Shown piece by piece: positions 32,266 to 39,400 of a stretch of 64,000 bases of DNA. Position numbers and translations under genes: made by a program. Source of the stretch: 01-FULL-43-15b sp964472675. Lineage in GTDB: Bacteria; Patescibacteriota; Microgenomatia; UBA8517; UBA10165. The stretch spans positions 1 to 64,000 of the forward strand of contig CAYYLO010000003.1 of the NCBI GenBank assembly GCA_964472675.1. The letters are read 5' to 3'. The notes beneath the pieces were generated by a model, which saw only the letters and a list, made by a program, of their open reading frames with translations, searched no databases and was not told where the DNA came from. Within the stretch, counting starts at the first letter, position 1, and the number at the start of each line of letters is the position of its first letter.

Positions 32266-33075
32266 ATGATTGAAGCAGGAACGTCACAGGCACGTCAAGA
32301 ATTTGTTGGTGGACTTGAAGCAGGAGTTACTCATCGAGTAGTAAATGCTCGCCCAATTACACTTTTAAGTGAATCTGATGGAAAAACAGTTGTAGTAGCA
32401 AGAGATTTTAACAAAACCTTGTTTGTGAGGAGAAATTACAAACAAGTTGCCTTAGATAGAATGAATCAATTAAATGGTGCATCTTTTGAAGATGCTTGGA
32501 CAGCCTTCCACCAACTATATAGTAGTGTTGGAATAGAATTAGTCCCAAGCGTTGTGATTCGTCCTGATCCGAAAGTTTCAATTGTCGAGGCTCCTGTGGT
32601 TGTAGCAAGTGAATATATTGATGGAACAGAATTGTCGTTAGCTCCTACAAAAGCAAAAGTTCAAGTTGCAGAAGCAATGGGAGCTATGCTTAAAACACCT
32701 GGAGAATACTATCCAAGTCTTGAATCAATAAGACGAGATATGTTTAGAGTAGGAAGAAATATAGATAGGACACCCCGTGTTGTTTTGGTTGATGTTGACC
32801 CTTTTTTGGTAGATAGAAAAGCAGTTGAATCAACGCCTGATGAAAGAGATAACTGGTTTTCAGAATATATTGTACAAGTAAGGGATCTTCTTTGGGATAG
32901 ATGGTGTAAAGAAGATGAGAGAGCTACGGTATTGACTGCTTTTGCTCGCCCTCTTGGCTTTGTCCTAAATACATTTGGTCAGAGGGATGGAGAAAGAACT
33001 CTAAGAGCTTTTATGAATGTGCAATCGATGGCTAAGGGAATAGATATGCGTAAATTTTCTTCCTTACCTTTTTAA
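32266..33075 (+). CDS. Hypothetical protein, possibly kinase-like
   Basis: 269 aa, no signal peptide. TATAAT ends 6 nt before the ATG, so leaderless. APVVVASEYIDGTEL followed by VAEAMGAML, and later VVLVDVDPFLVDR, recall the hinge and the metal-binding Asp of aminoglycoside-phosphotransferase-like folds, but the order is incomplete and no catalytic HxD is visible. I leave it as unknown. It lies in the accessory zone after the AT-rich stretch. Confidence 0.65.
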   Translation: MIEAGTSQARQEFVGGLEAGVTHRVVNARPITLLSESDGKTVVVARDFNKTLFVRRNYKQVALDRMNQLNGASFEDAWTAFHQLYSSVGIELVPSVVIRPDPKVSIVEAPVVVASEYIDGTELSLAPTKAKVQVAEAMGAMLKTPGEYYPSLESIRRDMFRVGRNIDRTPRVVLVDVDPFLVDRKAVESTPDERDNWFSEYIVQVRDLLWDRWCKEDERATVLTAFARPLGFVLNTFGQRDGERTLRAFMNVQSMAKGIDMRKFSSLPF

Positions 33076-33211
33076 TCTTTTTTAATACCTCTATATAATT
33101 CTTTATTTTTTGCAGTTCATTGGTGCATAGTAATTTATTCCAGTTCCAGATATAATTGAGCTGTAAAAATAACAGGCGAAGTTTAGCCTGGGGTAGTCAA
33201 ACTCTTCAAAT

Positions 33212-33913
33212 ATGGCATATAAAGTACGTGTTCAGTCGAATGATGAATCAGTTTTACAGGATGTGAATGGAATTCCTGACGCTTGTCCTGCCTGTGGCAA
33301 AGGTATTTCTCCGCTATTCTGCTATCAACATGGTGTCGATACCTGGAGAGCTTATGATGGGTTTTTACAAATTGTATTTAGATGCCCAAGAAAAGAATGC
33401 CAAAGGTTATTTATTGCTGTATATGGAACTGAAAAAGCATTTGCTGGGACAAATTTGATACTGAGACGAACTTTATTAATGGATTTTATGGAGTTTGAAA
33501 AATTTCCTGAATCCGTAACAAGTATTTCCAGTCAATTTGAAGCAATTTATAATCAATCCAAAATTGCAGAAGATAACGGCTTGCATCTAATTGCTGGTCC
33601 TGGTTATCGCAAAGCATTGGAGTTTTTGGTTAAAGATTATTTAATTAGAACTGATCCGGAGCATGAAGACCAGATAAAAAAAGAGCAACTTGGCACAGCG
33701 ATAAAAAGAATTACTGAAAAAAGGATTGAAGCTTGTGCATCCCGGGCGGCTTGGTTAGGAAATGATGAGACTCATTATGTTAGAAAATGGGAGGATAAAG
33801 ATTTACAAGATCTTAAAAATCTTATTAAAATGGTTGTTGATTGGATCGATCACATAGAAAGATCAGATGGGTATGAACAAGCGATGCCTTCTCCTGAAAT
33901 TCCCGCCGATTAA
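33212..33913 (+). CDS. DUF4145 domain protein
   Basis: 233 aa. The N-terminal zinc-ribbon-like pair CPACG and CPRKEC (about 25-65) precedes the DUF4145 helical domain: EAIYNQSKIAEDNGLHLIAG, GYRKALEFLVKDYL, then WLGNDETHYVRKW. The last segment resembles the RxxxxH-type site of HEPN proteins. Such genes are often found with restriction and other defence systems. It is followed 18 nt later by an XRE regulator. Confidence 0.75.
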   Translation: MAYKVRVQSNDESVLQDVNGIPDACPACGKGISPLFCYQHGVDTWRAYDGFLQIVFRCPRKECQRLFIAVYGTEKAFAGTNLILRRTLLMDFMEFEKFPESVTSISSQFEAIYNQSKIAEDNGLHLIAGPGYRKALEFLVKDYLIRTDPEHEDQIKKEQLGTAIKRITEKRIEACASRAAWLGNDETHYVRKWEDKDLQDLKNLIKMVVDWIDHIERSDGYEQAMPSPEIPAD

Positions 33914-33931
33914 AAATGATATACTATCCGT

Positions 33932-34132
33932 ATGGGTGATAAACAACTTGGTAAAAAATTAAAAGAAGCAAGGGAAAAACTGAAGTTAACTCAAAAGCAA
34001 GTTGCAGAAAAATCTGGGGTAACTACAAATTGGTATGCTAGGTTTGAAAGAGGAGAGAAATCAGCTTCTCTTAAAACAATTAAGGATATTTTTAAGGTCT
34101 TGAAGTTAAAAGTACCTTCTCCCTTTAATTAA
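33932..34132 (+). CDS. XRE family transcriptional regulator
   Basis: 66 aa, a single helix-turn-helix domain: LKEAREKLKLTQKQVAEKSG, then WYARFERGEKSASLKTI. It probably binds DNA as a dimer. TATACT ends 6 nt before the ATG, inside the end of the DUF4145 gene, so it has its own leaderless promoter. It may regulate its neighbours. Confidence 0.85.
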   Translation: MGDKQLGKKLKEAREKLKLTQKQVAEKSGVTTNWYARFERGEKSASLKTIKDIFKVLKLKVPSPFN

Positions 34133-34317
34133 TTCTTAGGTTGTAATTTTCCTGATTTTTTGTCTTTTTCAATTTTCTCCACAACAATTTTTGGTAATCC
34201 TTTTAAAGTATCCAATAAGCTAATTGCCTGTTCTCGTGTAGCTCTTTCAGGATGCTTCTTTTTAAGCTCATTTATTGCCCATTCAATCTCTTTTTCTGTA
34301 TATTTTGTATTAGTCAT
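34129..34317 (-). CDS. Short basic helical protein
   Basis: 62 aa from ATG 34317; an earlier start adds five residues. YTEKEIEWAINELKKKHPER followed by ATREQAISLLDTLKGL looks like a compact helical domain. It overlaps the XRE stop by 4 nt on the opposite strand. No family recognised. Confidence 0.55.
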   Translation of the reverse strand: MTNTKYTEKEIEWAINELKKKHPERATREQAISLLDTLKGLPKIVVEKIEKDKKSGKLQPKN

Positions 34318-34349
34318 GATGCATTTTAGCAATAAATATATTTGTTCAT

Positions 34350-34943
34350 CTAGTGAAAAGTATCTGCTTGACTCAATTCGGTTGGTGTCGGCTCAAAATT
34401 GAACGTATTCATAATTTCTTGAATCATTTCTTCAAAAGGGCTCTCAATAGGATATTCTGCAGTAAAGGATACCTGACTTTGTTTTCTATTTAGGATTAAT
34501 CTATTACTTTTTTTAATATCGCCTTCTGTTGACCACACTAACTTATTATCTAATGTGGGTTTTTCTGTAACAACAGCTATTCTCAATGTTAAATCACCAA
34601 TTCTGTTTGGTTCGTGAGCTTGTTCCCATGTAACGTGTGTGGAATAGATTCTAATTTCTGAAGAAGAATGAGCATCTATACTGACAACACTCCACTCGGA
34701 AGGGAGTTTAAAAGTGAATGCATTCGCTTCAGGTTTCCAAACTTTCCAGGCTTTTGGTTCGTCTATAGCATTTGGTTGAGCAGAAATGGTAGGAATGTTT
34801 GATTGAACAAAGGAATCCTTAATCGAGGCAGAATCTTTTTTCATCCTTAAAGAATACAATCCAAAACCTATTAAAAGAACCATGCCAATTAAGCAAATGA
34901 GTGGTACAAGGTTACCTTTTTTATATGATTTAGATCTTTTCAT
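34350..34943 (-). CDS. Membrane-anchored PsbP-like protein
   Basis: 197 aa. A basic N-terminus and one helix (about 11-30) anchor an outer domain. AFTFKLPSEWSVVSIDAHSS and the closing EEMIQEIMNTFNFEP match the pattern of PsbP-like single-domain lipoprotein or pseudopilin partners common in CPR. Function unknown. Same strand as the PLD-like gene. Confidence 0.6.
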   Translation of the reverse strand: MKRSKSYKKGNLVPLICLIGMVLLIGFGLYSLRMKKDSASIKDSFVQSNIPTISAQPNAIDEPKAWKVWKPEANAFTFKLPSEWSVVSIDAHSSSEIRIYSTHVTWEQAHEPNRIGDLTLRIAVVTEKPTLDNKLVWSTEGDIKKSNRLILNRKQSQVSFTAEYPIESPFEEMIQEIMNTFNFEPTPTELSQADTFH

Positions 34944-34963
34944 CTATTGCATTTTAGCAAAAA

Positions 34964-35410
34964 TCATAAAACTTTGTTCAGTTTTAAGAAATTAAACATT
35001 TCTAGGGTTAAATCTGTATTATTAATTCTTCTCATAATCTCGCGACTATGCGTTTGAGAAAGTATGTTTAATGACCCTTCCCAAAGTACTTTTCGATCCA
35101 AAATAGCTAATTTGCGGTGATGGTTGCCAACGCATAGTAAAACTTGTACTCCGAGAGTCTCAAAGTACTGAATTTCCTCCTCAGATTGGACTTCATGTTC
35201 TCTAGGATCGCGGGTAATTACAAAGACCTTAACGCCTATATTAATTAATCTTTCGAAAATGGGTTTTAGGGTTTTCATCCGGGCAGAGCTGACATATGGA
35301 GATTCGATGATAACTTCCTTTCTACAGTCCTCTAAATCCTTTAAAAAAGCTCTATAAAAGGTTTTTTCGTCATGAAGCTCTGAGTTAAACACCGGAGTCT
35401 TCCTCCTCAA
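34964..35410 (-). CDS. PLD-like (HKD) domain protein
   Basis: 148 aa from TTG 35410; GTG 35392 is as plausible and sits behind GAGGAGGAAG. One phospholipase-D-type catalytic motif: HRKLAILDRKVLWEGSLN, with H-x-K-x4-D intact. Upstream, EVIIESPYVSSARM forms the first strand and helix of the half-domain. A single HKD needs a dimer to form the active site, as in Nuc-type nucleases. It overlaps a 47-codon frame upstream. Confidence 0.7.
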   Translation of the reverse strand: MRRKTPVFNSELHDEKTFYRAFLKDLEDCRKEVIIESPYVSSARMKTLKPIFERLINIGVKVFVITRDPREHEVQSEEEIQYFETLGVQVLLCVGNHHRKLAILDRKVLWEGSLNILSQTHSREIMRRINNTDLTLEMFNFLKLNKVL

Positions 35411-35528
35411 TATCTATGATAGAAACCTGGCCTTCGAAGTAGGTAAACCCAAGATCCTTTAATTTTTGATATAATCGGGTGAGACTTTGGAATATGGTGT
35501 TCCAACCATCATCCAAATTGTCCACCAT
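35385..35528 (-). CDS. Possible 47-aa protein upstream of the PLD-like gene
   Basis: ATG 35528 to TAA 35385. LTRLYQKLKDLGFTYFEGQ and VSIIDIEEEDSGV look like genuine protein, perhaps the tail of a lost larger gene. Its start abuts the PspC start on the other strand, and its end overlaps the PLD-like gene. It may be a remnant C-terminus rather than a functional gene. Confidence 0.35.
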   Translation of the reverse strand: MVDNLDDGWNTIFQSLTRLYQKLKDLGFTYFEGQVSIIDIEEEDSGV

Positions 35529-35744
35529 ATGGCAGCTAAAAAATTGAGAAGATCATCGACTAATAAAGTTGTTAGTGGTATATTAGGTGGAATCGGAGAA
35601 TACTTAAATATTGATCCGGTTGTGGCAAGAATTGTGTTTCTTGCGATCGCAATTTTTACAGGCTTTATTCCCGGGCTACTATTCTATTTATTAGCACATT
35701 TAGTAGTCCCGGAAGCATCAAACGAAAAATTTAAGCCGAGCTAG
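35529..35744 (+). CDS. PspC domain membrane protein
   Basis: 71 aa from ATG 35529. A complete PspC domain: KLRRSSTNKVVSGILGGIGE, YLNIDPVVARIVF and one or two membrane segments to about residue 60. Usually linked to membrane-stress sensing. A TATAAT box lies about 55 nt upstream. The last three codons and stop (AAG CCG AGC TAG) lie inside the 5' end of tRNA-Phe. Confidence 0.85.
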   Translation: MAAKKLRRSSTNKVVSGILGGIGEYLNIDPVVARIVFLAIAIFTGFIPGLLFYLLAHLVVPEASNEKFKPS

Positions 35745-35807
35745 CCAAGTTGGTCACGGCGGGCCCCTGAAGAGGGTCAGATTTCGGTTCGATTCCGGAG
35801 CTCGGCA
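35735..35807 (+). tRNA. tRNA-Phe(GAA)
   Basis: GCCGAGC/GCTCGGC acceptor stem, anticodon stem GGCCC/GGGTC around CTGAAGA giving GAA, T loop TTCGATT, discriminator A. It overlaps the end of the PspC gene by 10 nt. Confidence 0.92.
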
Positions 35808-35826
35808 CAAACAAATCACATTCGTC

Positions 35827-35869
35827 CGCGGGTATAACAACCTTGCTTCGCAAGAACGTTGTACGCCGC
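35827..35869 (+). other. Partial tRNA-Gly 5' copy folded into a hairpin
   Basis: CGCGGGTATA (35827-35836) repeats the start of the real tRNA-Gly (35881-35890). It continues into CTTGC-TTCG-GCAAG-type and ACAAC/GTTGT pairs closing with GCGG/CCGC. Not a functional tRNA. The arrangement echoes the broken tRNA-Pro copy at 16011. Confidence 0.35.
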
Positions 35870-35881
35870 TCAAGTATTTTC

Positions 35882-35955
35882 GCGGGTATAGTACAATGGT
35901 AGTACACCTGGTTGCCAATCAGGGTACAGGGGTTCGATTCCCCTTACCCGCTCCA
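35882..35955 (+). tRNA. tRNA-Gly(GCC)
   Basis: GCGGGTA/TACCCGC acceptor stem, anticodon stem CCTGG/TCAGG around TTGCCAA giving GCC, T loop TTCGATT, discriminator T and encoded CCA. Copy B of the 55-bp repeat follows. Confidence 0.95.
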
Positions 35956-35956
35956 G

Positions 35957-36011
35957 ACGGGATACCCTGGTCAGAAAAGGCCTGAATAGCTTGATATAAC
36001 GGGCTAATCTT
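35957..36011 (+). repeat. 55-bp tRNA-downstream repeat, copy B
   Basis: 53 of 55 bases match copy A (16746-16800). Its last 8 nt carry the stop codon of the Cys-rich protein gene on the minus strand, so the repeat marks the left border of an island ending near 37350. Confidence 0.85.
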
Positions 36012-36663
36012 GTGGATTCTCACAAAGAATAAACCTTTCCTGGGGTCCAGTGTGATAAAAATAAGTTTTATCTTCTAGAGATAGACTTATCTTATAACCA
36101 CCAACAACCGCCAACGTGTATGCCTTGCCAGGTTCTGGACAACCTAAGCTTCCATCTCTCCAGATCGCTTCTGTCACACTATTAACAATGACCGTATCTC
36201 TGCCCACACTTAATCTTTTTGACAAATTGTCGACCACAGCCATAATTAAACTGTGGTTTTTTCCACTACAAACACGTATGGGGTTACAAGGAGCTTTCAC
36301 GCAGATAATTCTTGAGTAATAACAATTTGCTGACTTATCCATTTTCAACTTACATATATTATTTATACATTCAGCTGTTCCCTCACATACTCTTTGACAA
36401 AGTTTATCCTCTTCACTAATGTGTTTTTTATTCATAGCTGTACATTTACAGATGTTTTTTCCACAATCCTCATCCGAGTTACAGGAAAAACTCTCAGGAT
36501 TGTATGGCTCTCCTGGGATTATTTTTGGCGGAAAACCGTGTTTATTAATTAAAAGAGTCTGAAGAATTGTTGACGAATTTACCAAATAGAAACCTGCTGC
36601 TAATAATATTAAAACTAGTCCTATTAGAACAAGTGAATTCATTTTTAATTGTTTTAACCCCAT
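36004..36663 (-). CDS. Anchored Cys-rich secreted protein
   Basis: 219 aa. N-terminal helix (about 9-30). Residues about 58-130 hold 12 or more cysteines (DEDCGKNICKC, CQRVCEGTAEC, IICVKAPCNPIRVC), which suggests disulfide-bonded outer modules. The C-terminal domain has WRDGSLGCPEPGKAYTLAVV, a pattern seen in small secreted domains of many bacteria. No enzymatic residues stand out. It is cargo of the tRNA-Gly(GCC) island. Confidence 0.7.
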   Translation of the reverse strand: MGLKQLKMNSLVLIGLVLILLAAGFYLVNSSTILQTLLINKHGFPPKIIPGEPYNPESFSCNSDEDCGKNICKCTAMNKKHISEEDKLCQRVCEGTAECINNICKLKMDKSANCYYSRIICVKAPCNPIRVCSGKNHSLIMAVVDNLSKRLSVGRDTVIVNSVTEAIWRDGSLGCPEPGKAYTLAVVGGYKISLSLEDKTYFYHTGPQERFILCENPQD

Positions 36664-36733
36664 AAGCTTAATTTATCAGTTTTACTGATATATTTCCATC
36701 AATTTGCTAAAAAGAGATAGAGTTCATAAACTA

Positions 36734-36763
36734 TTGACAAAAATTAAGAAATATTGTTAAATA
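36734..36763 (+). promoter_or_regulatory. Promoter of the toxin-antitoxin operon
   Basis: TTGACA and TAAATA with an 18-nt spacer. The -10 box ends 5 nt before the antitoxin ATG, so the transcript should be leaderless. The 18-mer TCCATCAATTTGCTAAAA just upstream (36695-36712) also occurs in right-end block A (18658-18675). Confidence 0.65.
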
Positions 36764-36768
36764 TTCTT

Positions 36769-37035
36769 ATGTCTACAGTAACAATATCACTCCCAAGTCA
36801 GATTGCCAAGCAGGTAGACTCTGAAGCCAAAAGACAGGGATTTGCTACCCGTTCTGAGTTTATTAGAAGCCTAATACGCAAACACTTTACAAAAAGTCAG
36901 TTTGAATTGGAGGAATTTGAACCAGTACCTCTAAATCAACTTAAAATGGAACTTGCCCAGACTGGGAAGCACAGCGAGGAATTTATAAATAGTGTTATTG
37001 AGGGCTTTGGAAAATCCTCTTTATATGAGAACTAA
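36769..37035 (+). CDS. Ribbon-helix-helix antitoxin
   Basis: 88 aa from ATG 36769. An RHH domain sits at the very N-terminus: STVTISLPSQIAKQVDSEAK, then RSEFIRSLIRKH. The acidic C-terminus (about 48-88) would wrap the toxin. Predicted to bind its own promoter and neutralise the RelE/ParE-like protein encoded next, whose start overlaps it by 11 nt. Confidence 0.85.
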   Translation: MSTVTISLPSQIAKQVDSEAKRQGFATRSEFIRSLIRKHFTKSQFELEEFEPVPLNQLKMELAQTGKHSEEFINSVIEGFGKSSLYEN

Positions 37036-37270
37036 AGATCTAAGACTAGATCTTGTTAAATATCTTAAAAAGCGCAGGCTCGAAAATAAGTTCCAAAAAC
37101 AGTTCGATCTCTTACTCCAGGACTTCCGACACCCATCACTTCATACAGAAATCCTAGAACCTAAATATCGTAAAATTTATTCATTTCGCATTGATCAAAA
37201 ATATAGAGCAATATTTATAGTAAAAGAAGGAAAGATTCTAATTATTGATATTAATGATCATTATCAGTAG
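37025..37270 (+). CDS. RelE/ParE superfamily toxin
   Basis: 81 aa from ATG 37025. KYLKKRRLENKFQKQFDLLL forms the N-terminal helices; LEPKYRKIYSFRIDQKYRAI and ILIIDINDHYQ are the strand pair and C-terminal end of YoeB/RelE-type proteins, with the basic and aromatic residues expected for mRNA cleavage. Coupled to the antitoxin by overlap. It ends 11 nt before right-end block B. Confidence 0.85.
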   Translation: MRTKDLRLDLVKYLKKRRLENKFQKQFDLLLQDFRHPSLHTEILEPKYRKIYSFRIDQKYRAIFIVKEGKILIIDINDHYQ

Positions 37271-37280
37271 CATAGGTCCG

Positions 37281-37350
37281 CATTAACTTGGTAAAATGTG
37301 TGAAGACGTTATCTAGCAGGGGTTCAAAATAATTTGCGTCTCTCGCTCCA
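37281..37350 (+). repeat. Right-end block B with tRNA-Gly-like terminus
   Basis: Aligns without gaps to 18660-18729 (49 of 70). It contains AGGGGTTC, like the T arm of tRNA-Gly(GCC), and ends CTCGCTCCA. The stop of the next gene is 3 nt away. Confidence 0.6.
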
Positions 37351-37352
37351 GA

Positions 37353-38699
37353 TTATTTTCTAGTTATGGTATAAGTCACCGGATAAAAGAGAGGAATAAC
37401 CGGTAAATCTTCTAACAAAAAGCGTTGAAAATCATAATAAATAGACTTTCTTGCTTCCGGGTCAAGCGTTCTTCTCCCGTCTTCTAAAAGTTTGTCAATT
37501 CTTGGGCTCTCTTTTGCCGGCGCCCCATATTTTGTCATGTTCGTTCCTGTTTGTGTTGAGTGCCAAAAGCTGTACTGGTCGGGATCTGAAGGAATACTTT
37601 GTATCCAAAGTAATGCTTGAAATTCTTCCGGTGGCGCGTTAACAACTTGAATATTGGTGTGTAAGCCAATGTCTTCCCAACTTTTTTTAATTTTATCAGC
37701 AACGGGAAGAAGACTCGGAAGCGTGACTAAATTAATGTTAATACCTTTTTTAATCTCAACGGGGACGTTTTTTAAAAGCTCTTTTGCCCGATCAGGGTTG
37801 TATTTATAATCTTTAACTTGAGGATTGAAAACCCATGACTTTGGAGAAATTACGCTAAGCGCCCGTTTTTCAGGGAATTCATCCTTATTGATAGCATAAG
37901 CAAGCGCCTGGCGGATATTTTTGTCAGAGGTGACCTTGTCCTGCATATTTAAAAAAATTCCTACATATCTATCTTCATTTGTTTTTATATCTATTTTTGC
38001 ATTATTCCAGGTAATTAAATCTTTAGGGTCAATTATTCCAACAAGCGACCTTACCTGCCCAAGTTTATAAGCTGTTAAAGCAATTTCCTCCGTATCGTAA
38101 AATCTATAAGTTTTTTTCTCATCCCTTTTTTTATTTACTAATGTTAACGAACGGCTAAATTGTCCAGTAAATGTAGTTAAATTTGTCACTTTCCAATCCC
38201 CCGCTCCTACCAGACCCTTTTTAAATATAGGCTTAGTTACTGCTGTCGGGAAAGGGATATAAGGGTCTTTATTGAGTGTAAATTTGATTGTTTTTGAATC
38301 TATTAGTTCTTTTTTTGCATCTTTGAACTGGTAATTGATATCTCTGGCCTGGATTTCAGTCCCGTCCTGCCATTTGTAGTTTCCCAGGTGAAAAATCCAA
38401 ACTCGACCACTTTCCTGGTTTTCCCAGCTTGTGGCAATACCCGGGATTGGCTGGTTGTTTGCATCCAGCCTGGTTAAGCCAACACTAATCTCCTGTTGGA
38501 TAACAAGTGGAAGATTGTCAAGGTTAAATTTATCAACAATGCCAACAGTATTACCCGTTTGAAAAAATGAGGTAAACCGGGTAAATTTGGAGGAAAACAG
38601 AAATATAAAAGCTCCCAATATAACACTTCCCAAAAGGACAAATTTAAACCGCGACAGAAATGCAGCTGTGAAAATTAGCCAATATCGCAATATTTTCAT
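37353..38699 (-). CDS. Peptide/nickel-type ABC transporter substrate-binding protein
   Basis: 448 aa, family 5 solute-binding fold. A membrane helix at about 20-34 anchors it. NLDNLPLVIQQEISVGLTRL, WEN...W.FHLGNYKWQDG, DINYQF and NKDEFPEKRAL with the conserved YNPDRAKELL mark the usual order (DppA/OppA). It captures peptides or similar solutes outside the membrane. No permease or ATPase genes are adjacent, so its partners are elsewhere. Confidence 0.85.
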   Translation of the reverse strand: MKILRYWLIFTAAFLSRFKFVLLGSVILGAFIFLFSSKFTRFTSFFQTGNTVGIVDKFNLDNLPLVIQQEISVGLTRLDANNQPIPGIATSWENQESGRVWIFHLGNYKWQDGTEIQARDINYQFKDAKKELIDSKTIKFTLNKDPYIPFPTAVTKPIFKKGLVGAGDWKVTNLTTFTGQFSRSLTLVNKKRDEKKTYRFYDTEEIALTAYKLGQVRSLVGIIDPKDLITWNNAKIDIKTNEDRYVGIFLNMQDKVTSDKNIRQALAYAINKDEFPEKRALSVISPKSWVFNPQVKDYKYNPDRAKELLKNVPVEIKKGININLVTLPSLLPVADKIKKSWEDIGLHTNIQVVNAPPEEFQALLWIQSIPSDPDQYSFWHSTQTGTNMTKYGAPAKESPRIDKLLEDGRRTLDPEARKSIYYDFQRFLLEDLPVIPLFYPVTYTITRK

Positions 38700-38708
38700 G
38701 TCTTGGGG

Positions 38709-38921
38709 TCAGGAGATTAGGCTTAAAAAGGAAAATGTGACAAAAAGAATTGCAGTTATAATCGTTGCTCTAAAAAGGAGTTTCTCAAAACCCCTGCGGG
38801 TAGCATAAAATTCCCCTGACCCACCCCAGGAAGAACCCATGCCTGCTCCCCGATTTTGAATTAAAATAAATACAATGAGTAATATTCCCAGAACCACTTG
38901 TGCGACTGATAACGGAGACAT
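38709..38921 (-). CDS. secG: Preprotein translocase subunit SecG
   Basis: 70 aa, two helices with the diagnostic QNRGAGMGSSWGGSGEFYATRRG loop between them and the second helix after KLLFR. Part of SecYEG, where it assists protein export. TATAAT ends 6 nt before the ATG on the minus strand, so leaderless. It lies 9 nt ahead of the solute-binding protein gene. Confidence 0.92.
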   Translation of the reverse strand: MSPLSVAQVVLGILLIVFILIQNRGAGMGSSWGGSGEFYATRRGFEKLLFRATIITAILFVTFSFLSLIS

Positions 38922-38959
38922 ATGGACATTATACCTGATGAAAGGTTAATACGTACAAC

Positions 38960-39361
38960 CTACTTACTGACCCAAAAGAGGAAGGAAGAAATAACCGATA
39001 TGACAAACGAAACGACAATGAAAGCGGCAAAAGCTGAAAATGTCATGGCAGGGATAATAAACATATTAGATTGGAAGCCGGGATATGTAAATGCAACTAT
39101 AGAAAAACCCCTGACTAAAGTTGTGGCAACATACAAGGTAATAACTCCTGAAACCCATCTGAAAAGGCCTAAAGTTACTAAGTTGAAAGGTAAAAGTAAC
39201 AAATTAATTAAAGGCTTAAGTAACGAGTCAGCAAGTGTTAAAGCAAGGGCGCCAAGGGCTAAATATTGAATATTGTTTTGGTAACTTATACCCCCAAAAT
39301 TATTAGCAACAAACCAAACGACAAGAATATGTATAAAAAACGATCTTAAAAATCTTTTCAT
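38960..39361 (-). CDS. Phage holin family 4 superfamily IV-like membrane protein
   Basis: 133 aa from ATG 39361; a TTG two codons earlier is possible. Four hydrophobic segments, with LADSLLKPLINLLLLPFNLV and LGLFRWVSG matching the four-helix family annotated as phage holin 4_2/YvlD. Despite the name these are usually chromosomal proteins of unknown role. The longest plus-strand frame here is its antisense. Confidence 0.75.
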   Translation of the reverse strand: MKRFLRSFFIHILVVWFVANNFGGISYQNNIQYLALGALALTLADSLLKPLINLLLLPFNLVTLGLFRWVSGVITLYVATTLVRGFSIVAFTYPGFQSNMFIIPAMTFSAFAAFIVVSFVISVISSFLFWVSK

Positions 39362-39400
39362 TTGCAAAAAGCTACTAATTACATAGTGGGCAGTGTAAAC

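Noticed and set aside
38922..39269. 115-codon plus-strand frame
   Set aside because: Antisense to the holin-like membrane protein, composition typical of a shadow frame, no promoter or ribosome site.
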